Assembly: GCA_021772935.1 (NCBI GenBank)
Contig: JAJFLA010000019.1
Span: 1 to 64,000, forward strand
Direction: 5' to 3'
DNA length: 64,000 bases
DNA from: Gammaproteobacteria bacterium
Lineage (GTDB): Bacteria; Pseudomonadota; Gammaproteobacteria; Xanthomonadales; SZUA-36
The stretch's first letter is position 1; each line of letters opens with the position of its first letter. The notes under the pieces were generated by a model. It was given only the letters and a program-made list of their open reading frames with translations. It searched no databases and was not told where the DNA came from. Position numbers and translations under genes: made by a program. Shown here piece after piece: positions 25,644-34,775 of the stretch.

Positions 25644-26141
25644 ATGCACCATAAGATAAACACCATCATACTATTGACCATCTTGCTCGCTGCGTGCGCC
25701 AGCAAACAACGGGGACCGGAATTTTCAGAATACCTTGCTACAAATATCCGTAGCGACGGTAGTAAAGAGTTTCAGTACACCGTAGAGATTACCCATTCAG
25801 ACAGTCATCGAAACAAGAAAATTGGCAGGCGCATGGGTGTGACCGGCGGCAGTGGCGGGCAGGCGCGTGGGTATGGAGGCATAACAGTTGGCGGTAACAG
25901 CGGTGGTGGTAAACATCGAGGCGGTCCTGGGAAAAATGGTCAAGGCGGCCCGGATACGCAAATGATTGAGCAAGTTGATCAACAACTAGAAAAGGCATTA
26001 TCGCGTAGCGGATACTGCCGCGAAGGATGGATGGAGGTTGAGCGTGACTACCAACCACCCAAGATTGTAGTTAAAGGTGAATGTAACGAATCAGCGACAG
26101 AAAAAGACCGGCGCCACTTTCCAAACTCAGAAGATACGTGA
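25644..26141 (+). CDS. Glycine-rich lipoprotein of unknown function
   Basis: 165 residues. N-terminus MHHKINTIILLTILLAACAS is a signal peptide with a good lipobox (LAAC, Cys18). A beta-like segment (about 30-50) is followed by a flexible Gly-rich region (about 65-105) and a C-terminal part with Cys residues (SGYCREG, KGECNES) that could pair. The pattern of a basic Gly-rich linker resembles small outer-membrane lipoproteins of unknown role. It is transcribed divergently from the symporter. Confidence 0.75.
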   Translation: MHHKINTIILLTILLAACASKQRGPEFSEYLATNIRSDGSKEFQYTVEITHSDSHRNKKIGRRMGVTGGSGGQARGYGGITVGGNSGGGKHRGGPGKNGQGGPDTQMIEQVDQQLEKALSRSGYCREGWMEVERDYQPPKIVVKGECNESATEKDRRHFPNSEDT

Positions 26142-26204
26142 TTAGTATAGTGTATCGAACTGTCTGCCTATACTCTATTCCCCAATCCATGTTCTAGAAA
26201 AAGG

Positions 26205-28238
26205 TCACTTGGAAAGGTCAATCATCTTGATGTTCAGCTCCGCCCTGTCCGTACGGGCTATGAAAAGTACTTTGCCATCGGCACTGACATCAATGGAACC
26301 GCCCACGGTGTTGGGGCTGAATGTCGTAACAATTTCCGGGGTATTGTTTTCAAGTTGGGTTCGCACGACCTCATAAACACCACCGGCACCACGGCGTATA
26401 TGCACAAGCCAGGGTGCCTTGAGTGCCCAGTCCTTCCACCTTTCCACTGCCAGGTCAGGTACAACCTTCGTTTCTTCACCGCTGGCAGGGTTCCATACAA
26501 AAATACCGACCCTGGCTGGCTTGGTGTAATAAACAAAGCCATTTGCACCCGCCAGTACACGATTTGCACCGATATCAAGTATTTCTGCCGGCCCCTGGCC
26601 AAACCCCCGAATCCTGGCGAGACGTGGACCCGGATCGCCCTGGTCAATAAAATAAATCCACTTGTCCGCAAAGCGCGCACCATAAGCATGTTCGCCGGCT
26701 CCGGTGAGCACCCTGGTCTGAGCTGACTCAAGAAAGTATTGCAGGATCTGGCCATTGGCTTGTGTAAACCGGGTAACAAGCAGGCTCTTTCCATCGGCAG
26801 ACCAGGAAGGGTCAGCGAACCGGCTACCCGGTTCGTTCAATATCATTAATGCCTGCTCACCGTTGTCAGAGGCAAGCCAGATACTGTCTATACCGCTGCG
26901 GTTTGAGTTGTACGCCAGCAGATCCCCTGCTGGAGACAGGGCGGGGTAATTGTCATAGTCACGGGACGAGATAACCCTTTCGGCTTCAAGACCGGGCTCG
27001 TCAAGGTTTAAACGGTATATATTGGCAGTGTAGTGAGCACTTTCAAACGCCAGTTTCGTACCGTCGTGTGACGTTGACACCAAGCTCGCACCTCGCATTC
27101 CCAGTGAAGTGATGTGCTCGCTGCTGGTATTCAGGTGCCACAGTTGCCGTCTACCCATTCTGTCGGAACTGAAGACAACGTCAGGTCCGAGCCATGCGTG
27201 GCCAGACACGTAGCGACCATCTGTAGTGAGGTTTACAGCATCTCCACCGGACACCGGGATACGGTATAACTCTCTTTGGGCACTGGTGCCACGGACAAAA
27301 TTGATCCATCGACCATCCGATGAGTATTTCGGGTGTTGATCGGTGCTGCCCCCCGAATTGTTGGTGGTCACGATACGGGTAGATCTATCGGTCAGGTTCA
27401 AACGGGTGATCGCTACACCGCTTTCGGTTTGAGTAAGAAAAACCATTTCTTTGCCGTCACTACTCCAGTCCAGACCGGTGAGACCCGGATGGCAAGCAGC
27501 AATACGGTGGCTTGAACTGTCAAACAGGGAGTACAGGACAACCGAACAGCTACCCTCGTCGTGTTGCAGATAAGCGACCTGCTTGGCGTCTGCAGAAAAC
27601 ACCGGGCTGGTCTCGAAGTGGGGATCATCAGTGAGCTGGCGACGCATCAGGTTAAGGGTATCCACCAGCCACAGATCCGATTGCCCGTCGACCACGGCTT
27701 GCGAATAAACTATCAGCTGACCATCGTTCGAAATGGCGGGGTCCATCTCCCTGCCTTCATCACTGGTGATGGGTTTTGCTCGCATCTCATCAAAACTCAA
27801 TTCCATCGTATTTTTAAACCACCACCCGTCCTTCAAAATAATTACCAGTAAGGTGATCAGCAAGCCAACCAGGCCGATTAAGACGGGCCATTTTGATGAC
27901 CAGTTTGTCCCCGACACCGGTTCAACTGCCTGCATCAAGCGATAACCACGTTTGGGAATGGTCTCGATGAAGCGCGGCTGTCTCGCGTCATCGCCAAGCG
28001 CCTGGCGCAATTCCGCGATCGCACGGGAAACGGCCTCTTCATTGACGGCCACCCCATCCCAAACAGTCTCGAGCAGCGTTCCCCGGCTAACCAGTTCACC
28101 AGGTGATCGGGCGAGTTCCTGTAACAAGCCCATCAATTTCGGTGGCAGTCGTTTTCGCGAGTGCTCCGAGCTCAGCGTGCCGAGCTGGCAATCGACCTGC
28201 CAGTGGCCTAAACGAAAACGTGTCAGATTGGTGTTCAT
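26205..28238 (-). CDS. ToxR/CadC-type transmembrane regulator with TolB-like propeller
   Basis: 677 residues. An OmpR/CadC-type winged helix comes first (about 5-105; RLPPKLMGLLQELARSPGEL, RFIETIPKRGYRL). One membrane helix (WPVLIGLVGLLITLLVIIL, about 118-136) follows. The periplasmic part is a TolB/PD40 beta-propeller (about 150-670) with repeats of the type DPAISNDGQLIVYS and HPKYSSDGRWINFV. It should bind DNA directly from the membrane and sense a periplasmic ligand. No kinase is needed. It is transcribed away from the secreted protein at 28399, with 160 bases between starts, and may control that gene. Confidence 0.9.
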   Translation of the reverse strand: MNTNLTRFRLGHWQVDCQLGTLSSEHSRKRLPPKLMGLLQELARSPGELVSRGTLLETVWDGVAVNEEAVSRAIAELRQALGDDARQPRFIETIPKRGYRLMQAVEPVSGTNWSSKWPVLIGLVGLLITLLVIILKDGWWFKNTMELSFDEMRAKPITSDEGREMDPAISNDGQLIVYSQAVVDGQSDLWLVDTLNLMRRQLTDDPHFETSPVFSADAKQVAYLQHDEGSCSVVLYSLFDSSSHRIAACHPGLTGLDWSSDGKEMVFLTQTESGVAITRLNLTDRSTRIVTTNNSGGSTDQHPKYSSDGRWINFVRGTSAQRELYRIPVSGGDAVNLTTDGRYVSGHAWLGPDVVFSSDRMGRRQLWHLNTSSEHITSLGMRGASLVSTSHDGTKLAFESAHYTANIYRLNLDEPGLEAERVISSRDYDNYPALSPAGDLLAYNSNRSGIDSIWLASDNGEQALMILNEPGSRFADPSWSADGKSLLVTRFTQANGQILQYFLESAQTRVLTGAGEHAYGARFADKWIYFIDQGDPGPRLARIRGFGQGPAEILDIGANRVLAGANGFVYYTKPARVGIFVWNPASGEETKVVPDLAVERWKDWALKAPWLVHIRRGAGGVYEVVRTQLENNTPEIVTTFSPNTVGGSIDVSADGKVLFIARTDRAELNIKMIDLSK

Positions 28239-28398
28239 GAAATTGCATGATACTCAATTCGTATCGCAAAATCACAGCACGGAAACCAAACAGTGTCCTT
28301 CGCAAAAATGCGAACAAAAAAAAGAGGGATGCAAAAGACACAGCAAAGGGTATTTCGTTATATTTGGATTTCGTTCAATCAACCCGAAATTGTGAATA

Positions 28399-29712
28399 AT
28401 GAAATCAAAGTTCATATTATTTGTTCTGGCGTACAGTTTGCTGGTCACCACCAAGTTGACCGCGTTGGAACTTACGGCCTGTGATCAGCTGATGCTGATC
28501 AGCGCTTATACCTCGAATAACGTTTACGTGTTCAATGCTTGCGACGGTGAATTTATTCAGGTGCTGGACACCGAAGGAAGGATAAGCGGGGCTCAGGCCA
28601 CGCGAATCGGGCCTGACGGCCAGCTTTATATTGCCAGTGAAATAAACGGAAAAATTCTACGTTACGATAGCAAAACACTGACTTTTATTGACGAATTTTC
28701 CGCAGGCGTTTCAATCAATGAACCAACCGGGCTGGCATTTGGACCGGACGGAGACCTCTATGTCGCCAGCTTCGCTGACGACAAAATTATCAAGCTTGAC
28801 GGGACCACCGGCCAGTATTTGGGTGATTTTGCGAGCGGTATTGATGGGCCAGATGCCGGCATGGTGTTTGGTCCTGCTGGAAAACTGTACGTTCCCTCCT
28901 TTTTCGGTAATAGAATCCATGTGCTGGACGGTGAGTCCGGGGTGCTAGTACATACCATCACGGGGCAACTGAGAAATCCACGGGTGGTGACCTTCGAACC
29001 GGGCAACGGCAGTTTTGTGGTATCGGTATCAGGTTCGGGCAGTATTTCCAGGTACAGCGGAGCCGGTGTTTTCGAAAACTTTGTCACCCAGAGTTTCAAC
29101 TCGGTTTCGGGATTGGCGTACAGAAAAGACGGTGCCCTTTTTGCCATTTCCGACACCAATGGCCGGGCTCGACCGGTTGACCCTGCAAGCGGGGAGATTG
29201 GGGATTTCCTCACCGGGCCGGAAGGTATTTTAGGTGCTACATTTATCACCTTTATGGATTTTGTCAGCGCAGAGCCTGTCAATACCAATCAGTTCTGGGT
29301 GGTGGGAGTCGGGAACATCACCGGTCTGACCATTTCCGTGGACGCCGATGCTTTTGTTTTTGCTAACGGTGGCGTGTTTGGGGACGCGTTTGATCCCACC
29401 AGCGTGGACCTCAGTCCGTTTGGAACATTGGAAATCACACTGATAGCTTGTTCGCAAGCCACTTTGACTTATAACAGCATAGGCAACGCCGGAATGGGGA
29501 GTGGTGGCTACGACCTTGAAAAAATTGGTGGAAACGTATCCCTGGCACAATGCCTGGAGCAGGGCTATGACGAGAACGGCACTTCGATAAACGCGTTAAC
29601 GGGTGCCTGGTTTGGCGGGCCGGACAGAAACGGCGAAGGGTTCTTTGTTGATGTACTGGAGAACGGAACTGCTATCGTCGCCTGGTTTACATTCGGGGCG
29701 GCAAATGGATGA
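28399..29712 (+). CDS. Secreted propeller protein with rearranged C-terminal domain
   Basis: 437 residues. Signal peptide about 1-24 (FILFVLAYSLLVTTKLTA). An NHL/SMP-30-like beta-propeller follows (about 30-290; repeats such as GPDGDLYVASFADDKIIKLD). The C-terminus has pieces of the domain found in the genes at 13569 and 29974, but in reversed order: first the second half (from QFWVVGVG through GGVFGDAFDPTSV to the aromatic end, about 295-385), then only the first half (AWFGGPDRNGEGFFVDVLEN, AWFTF) before a stop. This is either a circularly permuted domain or the remains of two copies after a deletion. Propeller and signal are intact, so the gene may still work. Confidence 0.7.
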   Translation: MKSKFILFVLAYSLLVTTKLTALELTACDQLMLISAYTSNNVYVFNACDGEFIQVLDTEGRISGAQATRIGPDGQLYIASEINGKILRYDSKTLTFIDEFSAGVSINEPTGLAFGPDGDLYVASFADDKIIKLDGTTGQYLGDFASGIDGPDAGMVFGPAGKLYVPSFFGNRIHVLDGESGVLVHTITGQLRNPRVVTFEPGNGSFVVSVSGSGSISRYSGAGVFENFVTQSFNSVSGLAYRKDGALFAISDTNGRARPVDPASGEIGDFLTGPEGILGATFITFMDFVSAEPVNTNQFWVVGVGNITGLTISVDADAFVFANGGVFGDAFDPTSVDLSPFGTLEITLIACSQATLTYNSIGNAGMGSGGYDLEKIGGNVSLAQCLEQGYDENGTSINALTGAWFGGPDRNGEGFFVDVLENGTAIVAWFTFGAANG

Positions 29713-29788
29713 GATAATGAAAACACCGCGTTAGAACGCTCTCGTCACCCATGAATTCTTGAATCGAAACACGTGGCTGTCTTCACTG

Positions 29789-29971
29789 TCAGTCGTCTTC
29801 GTCTTCACTTTCATTAACCAGAGGTGTCACTCCTTGTTTGACTGCAGCCCGACTCGTCATTCTGTCTCGCCAGGCCATCAGTCGTGGGGTGGCTTCGGTC
29901 ATCAGAGCGGATTTGCGCTCGGTAAAAACCCGTGCCATGTAAAATGCGATGTCAGTAGAGGATACACACAA
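29789..29971 (-). pseudogene. Glutathione S-transferase remnant (C-terminal domain only)
   Basis: The leftward frame reads STDIAFYMARVFTER, then MTEATPRLMAWRDRMTSR and AAVKQG, which is the last helical part of a bacterial glutathione S-transferase. The thioredoxin-like N-terminal domain with the glutathione site is missing; upstream of about 29963 the sequence belongs to the gene starting at 29974 on the other strand. The first codon is TTG with no ribosome site. An acidic tail (NESEDEDD) ends it. It is a relic left by a rearrangement and should not be active. Confidence 0.65.
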
Positions 29972-29973
29972 AC

Positions 29974-31200
29974 GTGAAAAACGATTGGCTCCTTGTGTTC
30001 TTAATTATTTCAATTTCTTCCGCCTTCACCGGAGGAACGATTTGTGTCGCTAGTGCCAATTCAGACGAAAGCCCCCATTCCTCCGAATCAATTAATACCT
30101 ACCAATTACTGTTCGTTGGCAACAGTCATAGTAGCGCGAATGGACTACCTGATCTCGTGACGGCTATGATTGAAGCTGGCTCACCCGGTAGCTCAGCACA
30201 TTCTGAATTAGCCCCTGGATCAGGTTTCCTGTCAGACAGGCTGGAAACTGTTGAGACTCAGCAAAGTTTGGAAAGTCGGGCCTGGACCCATGTCATTTTG
30301 CAAGCGCAAAAGTACTCGTCTTCAGGCCTTTACTTCTATCCAACTGATGCCGCAGAAGAATGGATTCGTCGGGTGAAGGCAAGAAACGCTCATCCCATTT
30401 TATTCCCCGAGTGGCCGCGCAAAGGGAACACTGAGGAAGGCCCCAGAATCCATGATTTGCATCTTGGCATCGCTTCCCGTGAACCGGCCTGTGTTGCACC
30501 GGTGGGATTGGCATGGGAGGAATCAATCAGGTCCTATCCAGCACTGGATTTACATTTCGCTGACGGCAATCACTCAAATATCAATGGCGCAACGTTAACG
30601 GCTTTTGTTTTTTATCAGCTGATCACCGGGCAGTCCGCTGCTGAGTTGCCTCCAATTCCAGGGATTGATGTGAGTGAATTTACCCAACGGAAACTACGGG
30701 AAATCGCTACTGAGATTGTAAATGAAAACTCGGCTACTTGCGCCGATATGGGTAGTGAAGTTTTTCAAATTAACGCCGGCCTGAACGATGCTTGGTATTA
30801 CCCTGATACCGATGGACAAGGGTTCTTCATCACAGTATTTCCTGATCTGGGTAAAGTGTCGTTGGCGTGGTTCACCTATGACACAGAATTGCCACCTGAA
30901 GGTGCAACCTCCAACCTGGGTAGTCCCGGTCATCGTTGGATCACGGCTGGGGGTACGTATATCGGTAACCAGGCAGTGATGGAAATAGTACTTACTTCTG
31001 GTGGTCTCTTTGACACTCCTGGCGAGGTGCGGCGCACTGACCCGGCTGGTTCAGATGGCACAATAATATTGACATTTGATAGTTGTAATTCGGCCACTAT
31101 TGAGTACGACATTCCCTCAATCAACCGCCAGGGAACTGTGCCCATACAACGTGTTGCCGGCGATAATGTCGCGATTTGCGAAGCACTCGGCGCAGATTAA
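29974..31200 (+). CDS. Secreted SGNH-like hydrolase with C-terminal repeat domain
   Basis: 408 residues from GTG 29974. Signal peptide about 1-28 (LLVFLIISISSAFTGG). Block I of the SGNH fold is LLFVGNSHSSANG (Ser51), and block V is HFADGNHSNINGA with Asp and His. Block II Gly and block III Asn are less clear. The C-terminal domain (about 265-405) is one complete copy of the family shared with 13569 and 28399: DAWYYPDTDGQGFFITV, AWFTYD, GGLFDTPG and FDSCNSATIEYD. Likely an extracellular esterase or acetyl-hydrolase with a surface or carbohydrate-binding module; substrate unknown. Confidence 0.75.
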   Translation: MKNDWLLVFLIISISSAFTGGTICVASANSDESPHSSESINTYQLLFVGNSHSSANGLPDLVTAMIEAGSPGSSAHSELAPGSGFLSDRLETVETQQSLESRAWTHVILQAQKYSSSGLYFYPTDAAEEWIRRVKARNAHPILFPEWPRKGNTEEGPRIHDLHLGIASREPACVAPVGLAWEESIRSYPALDLHFADGNHSNINGATLTAFVFYQLITGQSAAELPPIPGIDVSEFTQRKLREIATEIVNENSATCADMGSEVFQINAGLNDAWYYPDTDGQGFFITVFPDLGKVSLAWFTYDTELPPEGATSNLGSPGHRWITAGGTYIGNQAVMEIVLTSGGLFDTPGEVRRTDPAGSDGTIILTFDSCNSATIEYDIPSINRQGTVPIQRVAGDNVAICEALGAD

Positions 31201-31412
31201 AAAACAGCTCTAATTTGATTTCTCAAAGGGCTCCTTCTAGCCGAATGTTGCTACAGGCCACCCTTCCCTATTTCCTTCCAAGTAAGTCGAGGCTCGTGCA
31301 GCAGAATTCGTAAGAATACGTACAGCTGACAAGTCATTTGAGCCACTAGATTTTATCTCCAAGCTGGTTTCCCTTATTCCCAAGCCCTGTGTTTAATTGC
31401 AAATAGCCCGGT

Positions 31413-31733
31413 CTATTCCGGTTCGATCACCACGGCTGTACCCACTGCCAGCAGTTCAGCCGCACCACCCAAAATGACCGAGGTGGTAAAGCGTGTAGTA
31501 ACGACCGCATTAGCGCCCAGTCGCTCGGCGTCCGCAACCATGCGATCAAGGGTATGTTCACGACTCTCGGCCATCAACTTTGTATATTCGTGAATCTCAC
31601 CGCCAACGATCGTGCGTAAGCCGGCCAGGATATCCTTGCCGACATGGCGCGCTCGCACGGTGTTTCCACGTGCTAGTCCCAGGGTCTTTACGATACGGTG
31701 ATTTGCGATTGTTTCGCTGGTTACTATTATCAT
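31413..31733 (-). CDS. YbjQ/UPF0145 family protein
   Basis: 106 residues, full length for the family, which forms a small pentameric alpha/beta barrel-like protein. Characteristic segments: GLARGNTVRARHVGKD, GGEIHEYTKLMAESRE, and GANAVVTTRFTTS near the end. The biochemical role is not settled; a heavy-metal link has been proposed from domain neighbours. The ATG is one base after the anti-sigma factor stop, so it belongs to the sigma operon. Confidence 0.9.
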   Translation of the reverse strand: MIIVTSETIANHRIVKTLGLARGNTVRARHVGKDILAGLRTIVGGEIHEYTKLMAESREHTLDRMVADAERLGANAVVTTRFTTSVILGGAAELLAVGTAVVIEPE

Positions 31734-31734
31734 T

Positions 31735-32196
31735 TCATATCTCCACGTCTTTGTATTTGTCTGTCTTGCGCTCGATGAGCCGTTGTCTTAATACGGAAAA
31801 AAACAAGCTTGCCAGACCACCATAAACTGCGATCATGAGCAGCTTTTCCCCGATGGATAAATCACTACCAAAGATAAATGCGAACAAGCCAATGCCAGCG
31901 ATAACCAGCATACCTGCGATAATTAACAACCAGCCGATACTGCGACTACTCTGTACGATAGGGTCATTCATATTCTCTCTCCATTGATCTTCGCCCACTT
32001 CGCTGAGCCTGGCATTGCCGATACGTTCCCGCAGAGCCTGTAGCCTGGCAAGGTCTTGCCGGCACTCATCACACTCATCACAATGCAGTGTGACCCACTG
32101 GCGTTGTTGTTGTGTCAATTCGCCATCGATAAAACCCGATAACAGTTCACCCACATGCTTTTCCAAAGGTCGCTTCTCGTTAACCATGACGGTCAA
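31735..32196 (-). CDS. Membrane anti-sigma factor with zinc-finger (ZAS) domain
   Basis: 153 residues. The N-terminal cytoplasmic part has the ZAS signature LHCDECDEC (His-x3-Cys-x2-Cys, about 38-46) after LSGFIDGELT. Two membrane helices follow (about 88-110 and 118-138). Expected to hold the ECF sigma factor encoded just upstream and release it on a signal. Its start overlaps the sigma gene by 17 bases, the usual arrangement for such pairs. Confidence 0.88.
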   Translation of the reverse strand: MTVMVNEKRPLEKHVGELLSGFIDGELTQQQRQWVTLHCDECDECRQDLARLQALRERIGNARLSEVGEDQWRENMNDPIVQSSRSIGWLLIIAGMLVIAGIGLFAFIFGSDLSIGEKLLMIAVYGGLASLFFSVLRQRLIERKTDKYKDVEI

Positions 32197-32671
32197 GTTC
32201 CTCTTTCAATGCCATTCGTGCCCTGTGTAAGCGGGACATTACGGTTCCCTGGGCTATATTCAGGACGGAGGCTATTTCTGCATAACTCAGGTCCATGTAG
32301 TCACGCAAAACGATGATCTGGCGTTGCAAATCTGGCAATTTCGTTAATGCCAGCTGTAAGGCCTGATCACGCTGTGCAATTTCCAGAGAAGTTTGCGGCC
32401 CCGGTCCAGGGTCACTCAATGTCTCTACATCGACACCACCAGGGTGCCGACGTCTGATCAGATCAATACAGTGATTGCGCACCACCCTCAAAAACCAAGG
32501 CGTGAACGGACCTTTGTCTGCGTTGTACACGTGTGGCTTCCTGAGCACTTTTGCGAACACATCATGTACCGCGTCTGCCGCATCATCTGTATTACCCAAT
32601 ATTTGTGTTGCCATTGCGTGTGCCCCGTTTCCAAGTTGTACTAACTGCTGTCGCATATCGTTATTTTTCAT
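32180..32671 (-). CDS. ECF RNA polymerase sigma factor
   Basis: 163 residues, normal for an ECF factor. Region 2 is seen in AADAVHDVFAKVLRKP and GPFTPWFLRVVRNHCIDLIR; region 4 in LPDLQRQIIVLRDYMDLSYA followed by EIASVLNIAQGTVMSRL and HRARMAL. It is the first gene of the operon sigma, anti-sigma, ybjQ. Its target promoters cannot be told here; ECF factors usually control their own promoter. Confidence 0.93.
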   Translation of the reverse strand: MKNNDMRQQLVQLGNGAHAMATQILGNTDDAADAVHDVFAKVLRKPHVYNADKGPFTPWFLRVVRNHCIDLIRRRHPGGVDVETLSDPGPGPQTSLEIAQRDQALQLALTKLPDLQRQIIVLRDYMDLSYAEIASVLNIAQGTVMSRLHRARMALKEELDRHG

Positions 32672-32729
32672 TGGTTTCGGTCTATATACGCACTAGCATT
32701 CAGTTTATTCCCAAATATTGTGGCATGAC

Positions 32730-34085
32730 CTATCGTGGTGGATACGATTGCTGCAATTGTTGATGAGAAGCCATCAAATCCGGGTCTGTTACCAGTAGCT
32801 GACAAAAAATCTGATTTGCTACCAGTTCTGCGAACTTGACTGACGACAGGTGGTGATCACGCAGGTGATGGATCAATTTGAGCGTGCGGAAGGCATCAAA
32901 CCAAGTGTGCATTTGCCGTGTGAATTGCTCCAGATTTTTGCTTTGTTTGAACGCATGCGCAAGTGCCTGCTCCGTTCCAATTGTGTTTAGACCAGCCAGG
33001 AGTGACCGTTGACCTGCCGTTTGGTCATATCCACCAGACGCGTCATTAAAAACACTTGCGCCGAGATCATTGGACCGCGACTGCCAAATCGCAGGCAAGC
33101 TCAGCAGCCAATGCTGTAACAGATCAAATACCGCGGGATGGTAGAAACGATAATCGCTTACCGGCTCAGCCAGATCAGTGATTTTATTGACAGCAGCACC
33201 GGTACCAAACGGTACTCGATCAGAACGGCGTGCCGCAATCTCGATGGGCTCGCAATCCAGTCCTTCCAGCACAAGTCCAACCTTGGCCAGTTTATTAAGC
33301 AAGTAGAAATCTTCTGCCGCCTCCCGTTTGGGGAAACCCCGCACCTTTGCATAGTGAATGGCGCTAACTGCGATGGTGCTGCCGATGGTGTTGAAGGCAT
33401 AAGGTGAGCGGGCGAATTTCATGCCAGCCACGTAATAACGCAATGAAAACTCGTACAGTTGTGTCGCCAATATGACTTCTTTTGCTACCGCTCTTTCTTG
33501 ATCATCACAATGTTGGAACGGATAAATCAGGGCCGCGTATTTCGAACTTGTTTTGTGCATAGTGTTTTGCACTGCATCGCTGCAGGTGAAGTAGCTTTTT
33601 GGCAGCTTAACGTCTGCATCACTGCAATGTATCCATGGCGAAGATATACGTTGGCGATGGATGAGGCTGAGCGCCAGATCAGCGCCGATTTTACGGGCAT
33701 GCCCTACACCACCTTTAGCGCTTAATTGGCATGCTTCGCTGAAACGATCCACTAACAGCACATCGCGTGGTGCAAATGGGTCCTTCAACAGACTTAATTC
33801 AAAGCCCGGAAATTCTTTGGACGATTGCCATAAAGATTCAAATCGTGCCCGCACGGTTGCCGCCAACGCCTGGTTGTTCAACGATACCTGCGGCGGTGCA
33901 GTTACAGTTTCATTGATCACCAGAATCATCAGGCTGCGTCCATCACAAGGCGGGGGTGGACGAAGAAACTCCGGTGACTCATTACTGGCAGGAATAACCA
34001 GAACATTAGCCCATTGGCCCTGGTCAGGCAACCCGTCGAGCGCAGCTATCTCGGGCTCTGCGTAATGACGCAAGTACTTTTCCAT
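32730..34085 (-). CDS. Glycosyltransferase-like protein beside MiaE
   Basis: 451 residues, no signal or membrane helix. VLVIPASNES near the start is the first strand of a GT-A fold. SPWIHCSDADVKLPKSYF (about 150-167) contains a DAD metal motif. GFPKREAAEDFYLLNKLAK (about 258-276) carries the ED pair typical of the acceptor base. These fit a GT2-like fold, although the donor and acceptor are not known. The start is 11 bases after the MiaE stop, so the two are co-transcribed. I recall similar pairings of this gene with MiaE, but the functional link is unclear. Confidence 0.65.
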   Translation of the reverse strand: MEKYLRHYAEPEIAALDGLPDQGQWANVLVIPASNESPEFLRPPPPCDGRSLMILVINETVTAPPQVSLNNQALAATVRARFESLWQSSKEFPGFELSLLKDPFAPRDVLLVDRFSEACQLSAKGGVGHARKIGADLALSLIHRQRISSPWIHCSDADVKLPKSYFTCSDAVQNTMHKTSSKYAALIYPFQHCDDQERAVAKEVILATQLYEFSLRYYVAGMKFARSPYAFNTIGSTIAVSAIHYAKVRGFPKREAAEDFYLLNKLAKVGLVLEGLDCEPIEIAARRSDRVPFGTGAAVNKITDLAEPVSDYRFYHPAVFDLLQHWLLSLPAIWQSRSNDLGASVFNDASGGYDQTAGQRSLLAGLNTIGTEQALAHAFKQSKNLEQFTRQMHTWFDAFRTLKLIHHLRDHHLSSVKFAELVANQIFCQLLVTDPDLMASHQQLQQSYPPR

Positions 34086-34096
34086 TTCAGCCCGTG

Positions 34097-34669
34097 TTAG
34101 TGCAGCGCAAGCCGCAAAGGTAGTTCACTTACAATGGCTGCTTCTGCTGTGAGCAGCTCATCAAGACGTGTTCGCACCTCGGCCAGGTCAAAATATTTTT
34201 CTGCGAGCTGCACAAACAAACCCTCATGCATCAATTCTGAGCGCGTTATCGACTGATAAAACCGCTTCATCTCGCCGGCTGGCAAGGCTTCAGCTATCAA
34301 GCCAAAACGTTCTGCACCGCGTGCCTCGACGATACCCGCTATAAGCAATCGATCCATGAAATAATGTAGTTTCCCGTTTCGAATATTGCGGCGCAAGGCA
34401 TTGACATATTGATCTTTTTCATCGGGGAGCAAGCTAAGGCCACGCTCATGCATCAATTTGACGACGGACCGAAAGTGACTGAGCTCTTCCAATGCGAGAT
34501 CAATCATGGCGCTCACAAGCTCTGGTTTATCCGGGTAATGGGCCACCATACCCAGTGCCATGCTCGAAGCTTTTCTCTCTGCCGCGGCGTGATCGGGTAA
34601 AAAAACACCGATGGCGTTGGCAATGTTTTCAGCCCATACGGCCGGTGTTTTGAACTTCAACTCAATCAT
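34097..34669 (-). CDS. miaE: tRNA 2-methylthio-N6-isopentenyl adenosine hydroxylase
   Basis: 190 residues from ATG 34669; the frame is open to 34726, but homology begins at MIELKFKTPAVW. Diiron ligands appear as a pair of ferritin-like motifs: Glu in DHAAAERKAS and ALEELSHF (ExxH), then EARGAERF and SELMHEGLF (ExxH). The enzyme hydroxylates the isopentenyl group of ms2i6A37 in tRNAs reading UNN codons, using oxygen. The presence of MiaE implies aerobic growth and MiaA/MiaB elsewhere. A glycosyltransferase-like gene follows. Confidence 0.88.
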   Translation of the reverse strand: MIELKFKTPAVWAENIANAIGVFLPDHAAAERKASSMALGMVAHYPDKPELVSAMIDLALEELSHFRSVVKLMHERGLSLLPDEKDQYVNALRRNIRNGKLHYFMDRLLIAGIVEARGAERFGLIAEALPAGEMKRFYQSITRSELMHEGLFVQLAEKYFDLAEVRTRLDELLTAEAAIVSELPLRLALH

Positions 34670-34775
34670 GTATGTGATACCTGTTTCCAAATAGAGATAT
34701 GTACCACCCTGAATCGGGGTGATCAAAATCCTGACTGCTTAGCAGGAGACTTAAGTGGCAGTAGCAACTGTCCGT

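Noticed and set aside
29713-29740. Frameshift as cause of the early stop in the 28399 gene
   Set aside because: Neither other frame after WFTF continues with the expected domain residues, so a larger deletion or a true end is more likely.
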